From assembly GCA_020060215.1 (NCBI GenBank), contig JAGVAP010000132.1, positions 124,001-188,000 of the forward strand: a stretch of DNA of 64,000 bases. Direction: 5' to 3'. Positions 25,489 to 33,016 of the stretch are shown piece after piece; position 1 is the first letter of the stretch, and every line of letters starts with the position of its first letter. Source of the stretch: Deltaproteobacteria bacterium (GTDB taxonomy: Bacteria > Desulfobacterota > DSM-4660 > Desulfatiglandales > HGW-15). A program made the translations under genes and the position numbers. The notes under the pieces were generated by a model. That model was not told where the DNA came from and did not search any database. It was given only the letters and a program-made list of their open reading frames with translations.

Positions 25489-25589
25489 CGAGGTCTGGAA
25501 ACCCCGCGGCCCGCTGAACCAGGCAGGGGCGACCGGGCTCAGCCGCAAGCCACCTTGAAGCTGGATTGGCGCAAGAGTGGAATGATGGG

Positions 25590-26897
25590 CTACTTCTGCT
25601 TGATGATCAGCCTGATCGGCGTCATATCCAGCCCCAAGCGCTCCCTGAGCTGATTGACGAGAAATCGCTGATAGGAGAAGTGGACCTTTTCGGGGTGGTT
25701 CACGAAGAGGACGAAGGTCGGCGGTCTCACCCCGCTCTGGGTCACGTAAGACACCTTCAAGGCGGACCTGCCCGCCTTTGGTGGCGGGTTTTGCCGGATC
25801 ATCTCCTGGACCTGAACGTTTACCTCCGCTGTTCCGATCCTCTTGGAGAACTGTCCATAGAGGCGATCGATCACCCCGAAGATCCGGTTCACCCCCTCCC
25901 CGGTGAGGGCCGAGAGGTTGAGCCTCGGGGCGAACGAAATGAAGTTGAGCTGCCGTTCGAGCCCGGATTCGAGAGGTGTGATCTTCTCCCGGCTCCCCTT
26001 GACCAGGTCCCACTTGTTCACTGCCAGGATGACACCCCTCCCCCGCTCCAGGGCGTAGCCGCATATGCGGGCGTCCTGATCCGCCACCCCGGCGGATGCA
26101 TCGAGCATCACCACCGCCACATGGCATCGGTCCATGCTCCTGAGCGCCTTGACTACCGAAAACCTCTCGATCCTCTCTCTCACCCGCCCCTTTCTTCGGA
26201 TACCCGCCGTGTCGATGAACAGATATTCCCTCCCCTTCCAGGTGCAAAGGATGTCGATGGCGTCCCTCGTCGTGCCCGGGATTTCGCTGACGACCAGCCT
26301 TTCCTCCCCGAGGATCCTGTTGATGAAGGAGGATTTCCCGACGTTCGGTCTCCCGAGGATCGCCACCCTGACCCGCTCATCGTCCGCCGGTTCCGAAGGG
26401 GGGGCCTCCGCTCCTTCGGTCAGGTCGCCCATCAGGTCCCGGAGGCCATAGCCATGGGCGGCGGAAAGGGGGTAGACGCGGGGGAACCCCAGGGAAAAGA
26501 AGTCTGAGGCGAGGTGATCCAGCTCCGGTCCGTCGATCTTGTTCACGGCGAGAAAGACCTCCTTCCCGGTTCTACGCAGGAGCTCCCCGATTTCGCTGTC
26601 ACCGGCCACGATCCCCTGGCGCCCGTCCACCATGAAGATGATCCTGTCCGCCTCTTCGACCGCCTTCAGGACCTGCCCCTTGACCAATGCCAGGATAGGG
26701 TCCGGATCGGACTGGTCGAATCCGCCGGTATCCACAAGGGTGAGCTCCGTCTGATCCCAGCGCACGGCCGCGTAGAGCCGATCCCTCGTCACCCCCGGCT
26801 GATCGTCGACCAGGGCGTCCCGCGACCTGGACAAACGGTTGAAGAGGGTCGATTTTCCGACATTCGGCCTTCCCACGATTGCGACTACGATCGCCAT
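25590..26897 (-). CDS. der: Ribosome biogenesis GTPase Der (EngA)
   Basis: 435 residues with two consecutive GTPase domains and a KH-like tail. Domain 1: GRPNVGKSTLFN, DTGGF, NKID. Domain 2: GRPNVGKSSFIN, DTAGIRRKG, NKWD. The C-terminal KH-like part has GRSALKVSYVTQSG and RLGLDMTPIRL. The double-G-domain layout is unique to Der, which acts in 50S subunit assembly. Confidence 0.97.
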   Translation of the reverse strand: MAIVVAIVGRPNVGKSTLFNRLSRSRDALVDDQPGVTRDRLYAAVRWDQTELTLVDTGGFDQSDPDPILALVKGQVLKAVEEADRIIFMVDGRQGIVAGDSEIGELLRRTGKEVFLAVNKIDGPELDHLASDFFSLGFPRVYPLSAAHGYGLRDLMGDLTEGAEAPPSEPADDERVRVAILGRPNVGKSSFINRILGEERLVVSEIPGTTRDAIDILCTWKGREYLFIDTAGIRRKGRVRERIERFSVVKALRSMDRCHVAVVMLDASAGVADQDARICGYALERGRGVILAVNKWDLVKGSREKITPLESGLERQLNFISFAPRLNLSALTGEGVNRIFGVIDRLYGQFSKRIGTAEVNVQVQEMIRQNPPPKAGRSALKVSYVTQSGVRPPTFVLFVNHPEKVHFSYQRFLVNQLRERLGLDMTPIRLIIKQK

Positions 26898-26956
26898 ACC
26901 CCCCCTTGCACCCCATGGAATCGTTTCAATGTAGCCGGTCTGAAATGGGCGGTCAA

Positions 26957-27150
26957 CATGCAGGATTCAGGAAGCCCGAATGCTGGATACAGGATGCAGG
27001 ATCCAGGACGCAAGGATACACAGGCGTTGAGCCCCAAAAACCGTCCCGTGCGAGGCGCGGTGGTGCAAGTCGAGCAAATCGAAGCCACCCAAAAGGTGTG
27101 GGTGCAAGCCAGGGCTGAAACCCTGAACCCCGAACCCGGAGCCCTTGAAC
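26957..27150. repeat. Mosaic of short dispersed repeats upstream of pyrG
   Basis: CAGGATTCAGGAAGCCCGAA, then GCTGGATACAGGATGCAGG and ATCCAGGACGCAAGG (same family as 17630-17745), and further on AACCCTGAACCCCGAACCC. The spacer between der and pyrG is built largely from these strings. Confidence 0.6.
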
Positions 27151-27171
27151 CTCTCCGACTACATATTGTAC

Positions 27172-27200
27172 TTGAATCTCCAACCTGCCTTTTATATGGT
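27172..27200 (+). promoter_or_regulatory. Candidate sigma-70 promoter of pyrG
   Basis: TTGAAT, 17-bp spacer, TATGGT. It places the start about 40 nt before the pyrG ATG. Confidence 0.4.
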
Positions 27201-27247
27201 ATCCGATCAGGGTGATTTCTCCAGGACCCCGACCTTTTCGGAGTTTC

Positions 27248-28834
27248 ATGATTATGGCTACAAAGTACATCATCGTGACCGGAGGCGTGCTCTCGGGCCT
27301 TGGCAAAGGGATCGCCGCCGCCTCCATGGGCCATCTCCTCTCCTCCCGACTCAAGATCGTGCCCGTGAAGTGCGACGGGTACCTCAATGTGGATCCAGGG
27401 ACCATGAACCCCTACGAGCACGGGGAGGTGTTCGTGCTGGACGACGGGGGCGAGGTGGACATGGACTTCGGCCACTACGAGCGTTTTCTCGGGGTGAACT
27501 GCAGGTCGCACTGGAACCTCACCATGGGAAAGGTTTTCGACATGGTGAGGCAGAAGGAGCGCAGGGGCGATTACCTTGGAAAGACCGTCCAGTACATTCC
27601 CCATGTCACGGACGTGATCAAGAATCACCTCTTCGAGGTCGCCGAGGCCGAGTCCGCGGACCTGATGATCGTTGAGATCGGGGGCACGGTGGGCGACATT
27701 GAGAACGAGCTCTTCCTGGAGGCGATGAGACAGCTCAAGGAGGATGTGGGCAGGCAGAACATCATCTACGTCCACCTGACCTACGTCCCGGTCCCCTACG
27801 GGGTGAACGAGCAGAAATCCAAGCCGACCCAGCAAAGCGTCAATCTGCTGAAGCAAAGGGGCATATTCCCGGACGTCATCATCGGGAGGTGCCCTGAATT
27901 TCTCACCAAGGAGATCAAGTCCAAGATCTCGAGCTTCTGCGACGTGGACCCGGAGGCGGTCATCACGGGGCTGGACGTGGAAGACGTCTACGAGATACCC
28001 CTCGTCTTCGAACGGGAAGGGCTCTCCGAGATCCTCCACAAGAAGCTGAACATCTACAGCCCTCCTGACCTCAGGAAATGGAAGGAACTGATCGACAATA
28101 TCCAGAGCCCCGAGAAGGAGATCACCGTCGCCATCTGCGGCAAGTACACCAAGCTCTTCGACAGCTACGCCTCCATTATCGAATCCTTCCACCACTGCTC
28201 CGCCCATCTCAGATGCCATATCAACCTGGAGTGGGTTGAGACCACGGATCTGACCGATACCTCTTTTCTGGACCGTGTGAACGGCGTAATCATCCCCGGG
28301 GGCTTCGGGTCCAGGGGTACGGAGGGGAAGATCGAGGTGATTCGAAGGGCCAGGGAGCGCAACATCCCTTTTCTGGGGCTGTGCCTCGGTCTTCAGCTGG
28401 CCGTGATCGAGTTCAGCAGGAACGTCTGCGGCCTTGCCGGCGCCAATTCCACGGAGATGGATCCGCAAACCCCGCACCCGGTGATCGATATACTGCCCGA
28501 GCAGAAGACGGTGACCAACAAGGGGGGGACCATGAGGCTGGGAGGCTACCCTGCCGTGCTCAGAGAGGGGAGCATCGTACACTCCTTGTATAGGGCGGGC
28601 GAGGTTTCGGAGAGGCACCGCCACCGCTATGAGGTGAACCCCGAATATCACCAGATCATCTCCGAAAAAGGGATGACTTTCTCGGGCGTCTCCAAGGACG
28701 GCAGGCTCGTGGAATTCATTGAGCTCCCCGAGCACAGGTTCTTCGTGGCGACACAAGCGCATCCTGAGCTCAAGTCCAGGATGGAGAAGCCCGCCCCTCT
28801 CTTCTACGGCTTTGTAAGGGCATGCCTGAACTGA
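27248..28834 (+). CDS. pyrG: CTP synthase
   Basis: 528 residues from ATG at 27248, which has a CGGAG Shine-Dalgarno. The synthetase domain starts KYIIVTGGVLSGLGKGI and includes KCDGYLNVDPGTMNPYEHGE and GGTVGDIE. The class-I glutaminase domain has the nucleophile in FLGLCLGLQ, GGFGSRG, and the His/Glu pair in THPEL-like QAHPEL. It makes CTP from UTP, ATP and glutamine. It overlaps the next small gene by 13 bp, so the three genes 27248-29731 are likely one operon. Confidence 0.97.
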   Translation: MIMATKYIIVTGGVLSGLGKGIAAASMGHLLSSRLKIVPVKCDGYLNVDPGTMNPYEHGEVFVLDDGGEVDMDFGHYERFLGVNCRSHWNLTMGKVFDMVRQKERRGDYLGKTVQYIPHVTDVIKNHLFEVAEAESADLMIVEIGGTVGDIENELFLEAMRQLKEDVGRQNIIYVHLTYVPVPYGVNEQKSKPTQQSVNLLKQRGIFPDVIIGRCPEFLTKEIKSKISSFCDVDPEAVITGLDVEDVYEIPLVFEREGLSEILHKKLNIYSPPDLRKWKELIDNIQSPEKEITVAICGKYTKLFDSYASIIESFHHCSAHLRCHINLEWVETTDLTDTSFLDRVNGVIIPGGFGSRGTEGKIEVIRRARERNIPFLGLCLGLQLAVIEFSRNVCGLAGANSTEMDPQTPHPVIDILPEQKTVTNKGGTMRLGGYPAVLREGSIVHSLYRAGEVSERHRHRYEVNPEYHQIISEKGMTFSGVSKDGRLVEFIELPEHRFFVATQAHPELKSRMEKPAPLFYGFVRACLN

Positions 28835-29214
28835 AGAAATATCGCATCCTCTTCCTTGGGCTCGTCCATGACCTTGAGACCTTCAAGGGGCGGATGAGCG
28901 AGCTCGGGGTCAGGCCGGAAACGGCGGAGCAGATCGTCCACAAGGCCCCGGTGGTGCTCAAGGCGGGCATGACCCTGGACCATGCCCGGAGGTACGCAAA
29001 GGCCGTTCAGAGCGCGGGGGCCAAGGTCAACATCCAGCAGGAAGCGGACTCAGATAAACCGCCGGTCAACAGACTCTTTCACATCAAACCGCTCGAATAC
29101 TTCACCATGTGCACGCAATGCGGGCACAAGCAGCCCAGAAGCGAGCGATGCGTCCGATGCGGCCACACCCTTTCTTCACCGGTGGAGCGAAATGGCCGGC
29201 CCTATCGATCTTGA
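28822..29214 (+). CDS. Small protein with L7/L12-C-like domain and zinc ribbon
   Basis: 130 residues. Residues about 30-75 (IVHKAPVVLKAGMTLDHARRYAKAVQSAGAKV) resemble the ribosomal L7/L12 C-terminal or ClpS-like fold. The tail has two Cys pairs, CTQCG and CVRCG, forming a zinc ribbon. Function unknown. Coupled to pyrG by overlap and to the next gene by a 23-bp overlap. Confidence 0.8.
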   Translation: MPELKKYRILFLGLVHDLETFKGRMSELGVRPETAEQIVHKAPVVLKAGMTLDHARRYAKAVQSAGAKVNIQQEADSDKPPVNRLFHIKPLEYFTMCTQCGHKQPRSERCVRCGHTLSSPVERNGRPYRS

Positions 29215-29731
29215 AAAGGCCCGGAAGGAGATGTCGGTCCGGAAGGGGTTCCGGAACTGGAAGACCCGTTTCGGGGAAGACTTCGATGACCGCACCAGGT
29301 TGGCCGACGTCTCGACGAAATCCCTCATGATGCTTGCGGAGGGCAGGGACAACAGCACCTTCTACCTTCTGGATCTCATCATGAACCTTTTGAGCCTGGG
29401 CTCCGGGTTCGAGTTCAACGACCTCCCCCCCAGGGAAAAGATGAGGGTCATGGACTCCTACCTCTTTCTCCTCGACCGGATCCGCTACGAATGGATGAAG
29501 CGGCTGGGATGGCTGGAGGGATATCCGGGAGAGGAGATGGGGCTGGTGGACCTCGTCCTCGGCTCTGAAGAGCTGGCCCCGCGCCTGCAGGCACGGACCC
29601 CCGCGCTGAGCAGAGAGCACCCGCATTATCGCGCGTATCACGACATGAACGGCTTCCAGCGAGAGGAGCTCGTCAGGAAACTCATTCCCCTTGCCCTGAA
29701 GGCGATAGACGATCAGTCCACAACCCTGTAG
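29192..29731 (+). CDS. Conserved hypothetical protein after pyrG
   Basis: 179 residues from ATG at 29192 with GGAG upstream. Mostly helical and charged, no signal peptide or membrane segment. Motifs seen: KTRFGEDFDDRTRLADVS, LIMNLLSLGSGFEF, YEWMKRLGWLE. I do not recognise the family. Overlap with the zinc-ribbon gene suggests the two work together. The 3' end overlaps the convergent gene by 19 bp. Confidence 0.75.
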   Translation: MAGPIDLEKARKEMSVRKGFRNWKTRFGEDFDDRTRLADVSTKSLMMLAEGRDNSTFYLLDLIMNLLSLGSGFEFNDLPPREKMRVMDSYLFLLDRIRYEWMKRLGWLEGYPGEEMGLVDLVLGSEELAPRLQARTPALSREHPHYRAYHDMNGFQREELVRKLIPLALKAIDDQSTTL

Positions 29732-29973
29732 ACGTCGTCGTTCTCCCTGACCCTCTCCTTGACCTTGATCCCTACCATGGATCCCGGGGGGGCCTCCTCC
29801 ACGGGCCGGTTCTCCACCTGCATGCTGCTCACCTGTTCGGTGAAATCCGTGGTGTGCCCCCGGAAGCGAAGGAGATCGCCCTTCTTGATCCCGCCGCTTC
29901 TCACCTCGATGGCCGCGACACTCGGCCTCACGAAGAACTTGACTACCACGCCTATCTTTTCGTCGCCCATCAT
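29713..29973 (-). CDS. EF-Tu domain-2-like mini-protein
   Basis: 86 residues from ATG at 29973 with a strong GGAGGA Shine-Dalgarno. The sequence IGVVVKFFVRPSVAAIEV, GGIKKGDLLRFRGHTTDF and PGSMVGIKVKERV follows the beta-barrel pattern of translation-factor domain 2, but with no G domain. Annotated elsewhere as translation elongation factor-like protein. Function unknown. Confidence 0.82.
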   Translation of the reverse strand: MMGDEKIGVVVKFFVRPSVAAIEVRSGGIKKGDLLRFRGHTTDFTEQVSSMQVENRPVEEAPPGSMVGIKVKERVRENDDVYRVVD

Positions 29974-30049
29974 CAGTCCTCCTCGTGCGGTAAGACCTGA
30001 AGGATTATCCGACGATTGTGGAATGGTTGTCAAATGTGGTCGATGAGGG

Positions 30050-30112
30050 CTGGAGCAAGCGTCCCCACGCTCCCGCGTGGGAACGCCCGACCGAACGCTC
30101 CCGCGTCCCGGA
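30050..30112. repeat. CCCACGCTCCCGCGTGGGAACGC-type dispersed repeat
   Basis: CCCACGCTCCCGCGTGGG is a perfect small palindrome, followed by GAACGCTCCCGCGTCCCGG. Similar GC-rich hairpins are common between genes in many proteobacterial genomes. Confidence 0.6.
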
Positions 30113-30137
30113 AGTTCGGCCGAAGGTCAATTATTGG

Positions 30138-30166
30138 TTGAACGCGCTTTTCGATTCCTCTAAGAT
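30138..30166 (+). promoter_or_regulatory. Candidate sigma-70 promoter of pyrE with start at the ATG
   Basis: TTGAAC, 17-bp spacer, TAAGAT. The expected start site falls at or next to the ATG at 30174, and no Shine-Dalgarno is present in the CGGCCCC before it. Confidence 0.45.
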
Positions 30167-30173
30167 CGGCCCC

Positions 30174-30929
30174 ATGGAAGAATACAAGAAGAGACTGGCA
30201 ATGATCCTGGCGGAGACGGGGGCGCTCTTTTTCGACAGGGGTCTGATCCTGAAAGACGGCCGCCCGACCCCCTATTTCGTGAACCTCGGCATGTTCAGAA
30301 CCGGCCGTCTGAGCATGGAAATGGGCGCGTTCTTCTCGGACATGATGGCTGGCCGAAACATCTCCGGGGAGACGGATATCATCCTCGGTCCGTCCTACAA
30401 GGGCAGCGCCATCGCCCTCTCCACCGCCATCGCGCTGTACACTCGGCACGGGATAGATCTCGCGTTCGATTACGACCGGAAAGAGGCCAAGACCCACGGT
30501 GAGGTCGGCAGTTCCGGGAACCTTTTTGTGAACCGCACCTTTTACGACGGGTGCAGGGTGTTTATTGTGGATGATGTGGCCACCTCGATGGGAACCAAGT
30601 ACGAACTGATCGAGAAGGTGCGGAACGAGGGAAGGTTGAGGAAGATCTCCGTTCAGGTGAAAGGGATCGGGATTGCAGTGGACAGGGAGCAGACCGCCGC
30701 CGTCTGTGACGAACGGGGCAGGGTCGTACCGGGAAAGAAGGGGGAAAACGCCATAGCCCGGTTTGTTGCTGAAACAGGCATCCCGGTGCACGCGGTCGCA
30801 GGGATCAGGGAGATCGTTCAATACCTGTATGAGGAAAAGGTCCCCATCCTGATCGAGGGAGGACGGACTCCCCTCGACTCCCGGTGGATGTCCGAGTTCA
30901 AGCAGTACATGGAGACCTACGGGGTCTAG
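30174..30929 (+). CDS. pyrE: Orotate phosphoribosyltransferase
   Basis: 251 residues. The PRPP loop is VFIVDDVATSMGTK (hhhhDDxxTxG type); the N-terminal part has ALFFDRGLILKDGRPTPYFVN and the flexible-loop region DYDRKEAKTHGE. It converts orotate plus PRPP to OMP. The carboxyl part is longer than in E. coli PyrE, with a VPGKKGENAIARFVAETGIP insert. It has a candidate leaderless promoter. Confidence 0.93.
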   Translation: MEEYKKRLAMILAETGALFFDRGLILKDGRPTPYFVNLGMFRTGRLSMEMGAFFSDMMAGRNISGETDIILGPSYKGSAIALSTAIALYTRHGIDLAFDYDRKEAKTHGEVGSSGNLFVNRTFYDGCRVFIVDDVATSMGTKYELIEKVRNEGRLRKISVQVKGIGIAVDREQTAAVCDERGRVVPGKKGENAIARFVAETGIPVHAVAGIREIVQYLYEEKVPILIEGGRTPLDSRWMSEFKQYMETYGV

Positions 30930-31046
30930 TCCCGGTCCTTTCTCCCTTGTCCTTGGGTCAGGGCGCAGGATGGGTGGGGCAGCCTGTACTCCGTAGCCTT
31001 GGCGGAGGAGGATGCGGGACTCATCGCTCCTTTGGTGGAAAAACAG

Positions 31047-32030
31047 ATGGTATTCATGAAACCCGCAAAAAAGAATACCTCAGATAAGAACGACTCCGGC
31101 AAAGCCCAGAAGATCAGCAAACGGATGGCGCCGCACAAGTGGAGCAGTGTGGTGATCCGCGAGGCCCTCTCCATCGCAAAGAGGATCGGCGCGGATGCGA
31201 TCCTGATCTACATGGACAGCACCAGGGATCTCACCCCCTTCTTCAAGATCCAGAGCGACACCCGGCTCATTCTCCTGAGCAAGAGGACGGAATGTCTGGA
31301 GAAGGCGGCCAGGGTCCCCCTCCATGTGGTACTGATCCCCGATGTCCAGCTCACCCGGACCGGATACCTGAAGATCGGCTTCCTTGCGGCCATGTCCAAG
31401 GGGCTTTTGAACAAGGGAGACGTAATCGTCTGTGTGGGCGGCGTTCCGGAAGCGGGATACATGGATACGATCATGCTGATCGAGGTGAACCTGGAATCGG
31501 AGCTCTTCGGAGCCGGGCTGATGATCAGCTTTCCGAAGAGCATCCGGCACCAGGTCTTCGAGACCCTTCTGGGCATCGTCCTTGAACTGGCCAATGAAGG
31601 CAGGGAAGGCAAACCGATCGGGTCCATCTTCGTACTGGGTGACCATGAGAACGTCCTGGCCCATTCCAGGCAGCTCGTCTTCAATCCATTCAAAGGTCAC
31701 CCGGAGGAAAGCCTGAACATCAACGATCCTCAGGTGAGGGAGAGCATCAAGGAGTTCTCCTCGATCGACGGGGCCTTTGTCATCAGGGATGACGGTGTGG
31801 TGCTCGCGGCGGGCAGACACCTGAATGTAAGCTACCATGGGGATGCCCTCCCCCAGGGGCTTGGGACAAGACACTCCGCAGCCGCCGCCATTACCCAGGC
31901 GACCGAGTCGGTTGCCCTCACCATCTCCGAATCGACGGGACGGGTGACGCTCTTTCGCGGCGGGAAGATCATGACCGTTATCGAAAAGGCATCCCCCTAT
32001 CTGCCTGCCCCTCCCAACACGGAACCCTGA
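31047..32030 (+). CDS. Diadenylate cyclase with N-terminal pyruvate-kinase-C-like domain (CdaZ type)
   Basis: 327 residues from ATG at 31047. Residues about 25-185 form an alpha/beta domain (VVIREALSIAKRIGADAILI, LILLSKRTE, GDVIVCVGG) like the pyruvate kinase C-terminal domain. Residues about 200-325 are a DisA_N domain: DGAFVIRDDGVVLAAGRHLN (DGA from 241) and LGTRHSAAAAIT (RH at 275-276; Ser where DisA/CdaA have Arg). Predicted product c-di-AMP from two ATP. This domain order matches what I recall of the archaeal-type DacZ/CdaZ enzymes. Soluble. It ends 3 bp before the Nudix gene. Confidence 0.85.
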   Translation: MVFMKPAKKNTSDKNDSGKAQKISKRMAPHKWSSVVIREALSIAKRIGADAILIYMDSTRDLTPFFKIQSDTRLILLSKRTECLEKAARVPLHVVLIPDVQLTRTGYLKIGFLAAMSKGLLNKGDVIVCVGGVPEAGYMDTIMLIEVNLESELFGAGLMISFPKSIRHQVFETLLGIVLELANEGREGKPIGSIFVLGDHENVLAHSRQLVFNPFKGHPEESLNINDPQVRESIKEFSSIDGAFVIRDDGVVLAAGRHLNVSYHGDALPQGLGTRHSAAAAITQATESVALTISESTGRVTLFRGGKIMTVIEKASPYLPAPPNTEP

Positions 32031-32033
32031 GCC

Positions 32034-32645
32034 ATGGTCAAAGGCGGACTTCCCGAGATCATTCGCAAGACCCTGGCCGGCAGGAATCACGTTCCCATAG
32101 AGGACAGGTCCGGTCTTTACCGCCATGCTGCGGTGCTGATCCCGCTCCTCGAAGCCGAAGGGGAGTACAGGGTCCTTTTCACCAAGAGGACCAGCCTGGT
32201 GGACGCCCACAAGGGGCAGATCTCTTTCCCGGGCGGACGGATAGACGCGACCGACGCATCCCCCGAGGAGGCGGCCCTGCGGGAGGCGGAAGAGGAGATC
32301 GGGCTGAGAAGAAAGGACGTCGAGGTGCTGGGTCGGACGGACGATGTCACGACCATGTCCTCCAACTTCGTTGTCAGCCCCTTCGTGGGGCTCATTCCCT
32401 ACCCCTATGACTTCATGCTCAATACCTTCGAGGTGGACCGGATCCTCACGGTGCCGTTCAGCACATTCCTCCCGGACGGCGTGGCCGACCGGCTGTTGCC
32501 GATCGACTTCGAGGGCAAGGTTTTTCAGAGCCTCTCCTACGTCTACGACGGGGATGTCATCTGGGGCGCCACCGCCAGGATCATGAAAAACCTCATCCGG
32601 ATCCTGGGGGATTCTCTGGAAGATCATGGATCACGGAGCATTTGA
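32034..32645 (+). CDS. CoA-pyrophosphatase type Nudix hydrolase
   Basis: 203 residues. The Nudix box is intact from 32231: GGRIDATD, then PEEAALREAEEEIGL (Gx5Ex7REUxEExGU). Immediately before it, TKRTSLVDAHKGQISFPGG matches the CoA-specific signature of the NudL/PCD1 family. It would cleave CoA or acyl-CoA to phosphopantetheine and 3',5'-ADP. Likely co-transcribed with the diadenylate cyclase. Confidence 0.92.
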   Translation: MVKGGLPEIIRKTLAGRNHVPIEDRSGLYRHAAVLIPLLEAEGEYRVLFTKRTSLVDAHKGQISFPGGRIDATDASPEEAALREAEEEIGLRRKDVEVLGRTDDVTTMSSNFVVSPFVGLIPYPYDFMLNTFEVDRILTVPFSTFLPDGVADRLLPIDFEGKVFQSLSYVYDGDVIWGATARIMKNLIRILGDSLEDHGSRSI

Positions 32646-32836
32646 CATTGAACATTTCTCATGGGTCCTCGGCCGTTTTGCCCATGGGTCCCTGCCGTCG
32701 TTCCTTTTCTCTACCCTTTCCTTCCGGTATCCATACTCCCTCGATGGGAACAACCCCTGAAAGAGCTTCACCACGGAACCACTCCCCTGACTCGTCGGGA
32801 GGGCCACCCTTTCCTGGGGATTTTTCGACTTTTGGG

Positions 32837-32865
32837 TTGCTTGCCCGCCCCCGTTGCGATATATT
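32837..32865 (+). promoter_or_regulatory. Promoter of tRNA-Pro
   Basis: TTGCTT, 17-bp spacer, TATATT, ending 10 bp before the tRNA 5' end. A GC-rich spacer separates the boxes. Confidence 0.65.
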
Positions 32866-32875
32866 TTTCCAGTGT

Positions 32876-32952
32876 CGGGACGTGGCTCAGTCTGGTAGAG
32901 CACCGCGTTCGGGACGCGGGAGTCGCTGGTTCAAATCCAGTCGTCCCGACCA
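32876..32952 (+). tRNA. tRNA-Pro (anticodon CGG)
   Basis: Acceptor CGGGACG pairs with CGTCCCG; CCA is encoded. D-arm GCTC/GAGC, anticodon stem CCGCG/CGCGG with loop TTCGGGA (anticodon CGG at 32910-32912), T-arm GCTGG-TTCAAAT-CCAGT. All cloverleaf elements are present. Confidence 0.97.
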
Positions 32953-32970
32953 TGAAAAAACAAGCAATTC

Positions 32971-33000
32971 GCCCCGATCGAGAGTTCGGGGCTTTTTGTT
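32971..33000 (+). terminator. Rho-independent terminator of tRNA-Pro
   Basis: GCCCCGA / TCGGGGC stem of 7 bp with an 8-nt loop, followed by TTTTTGTTT. Confidence 0.85.
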
Positions 33001-33016
33001 TCCTCTAAACTGAAAA

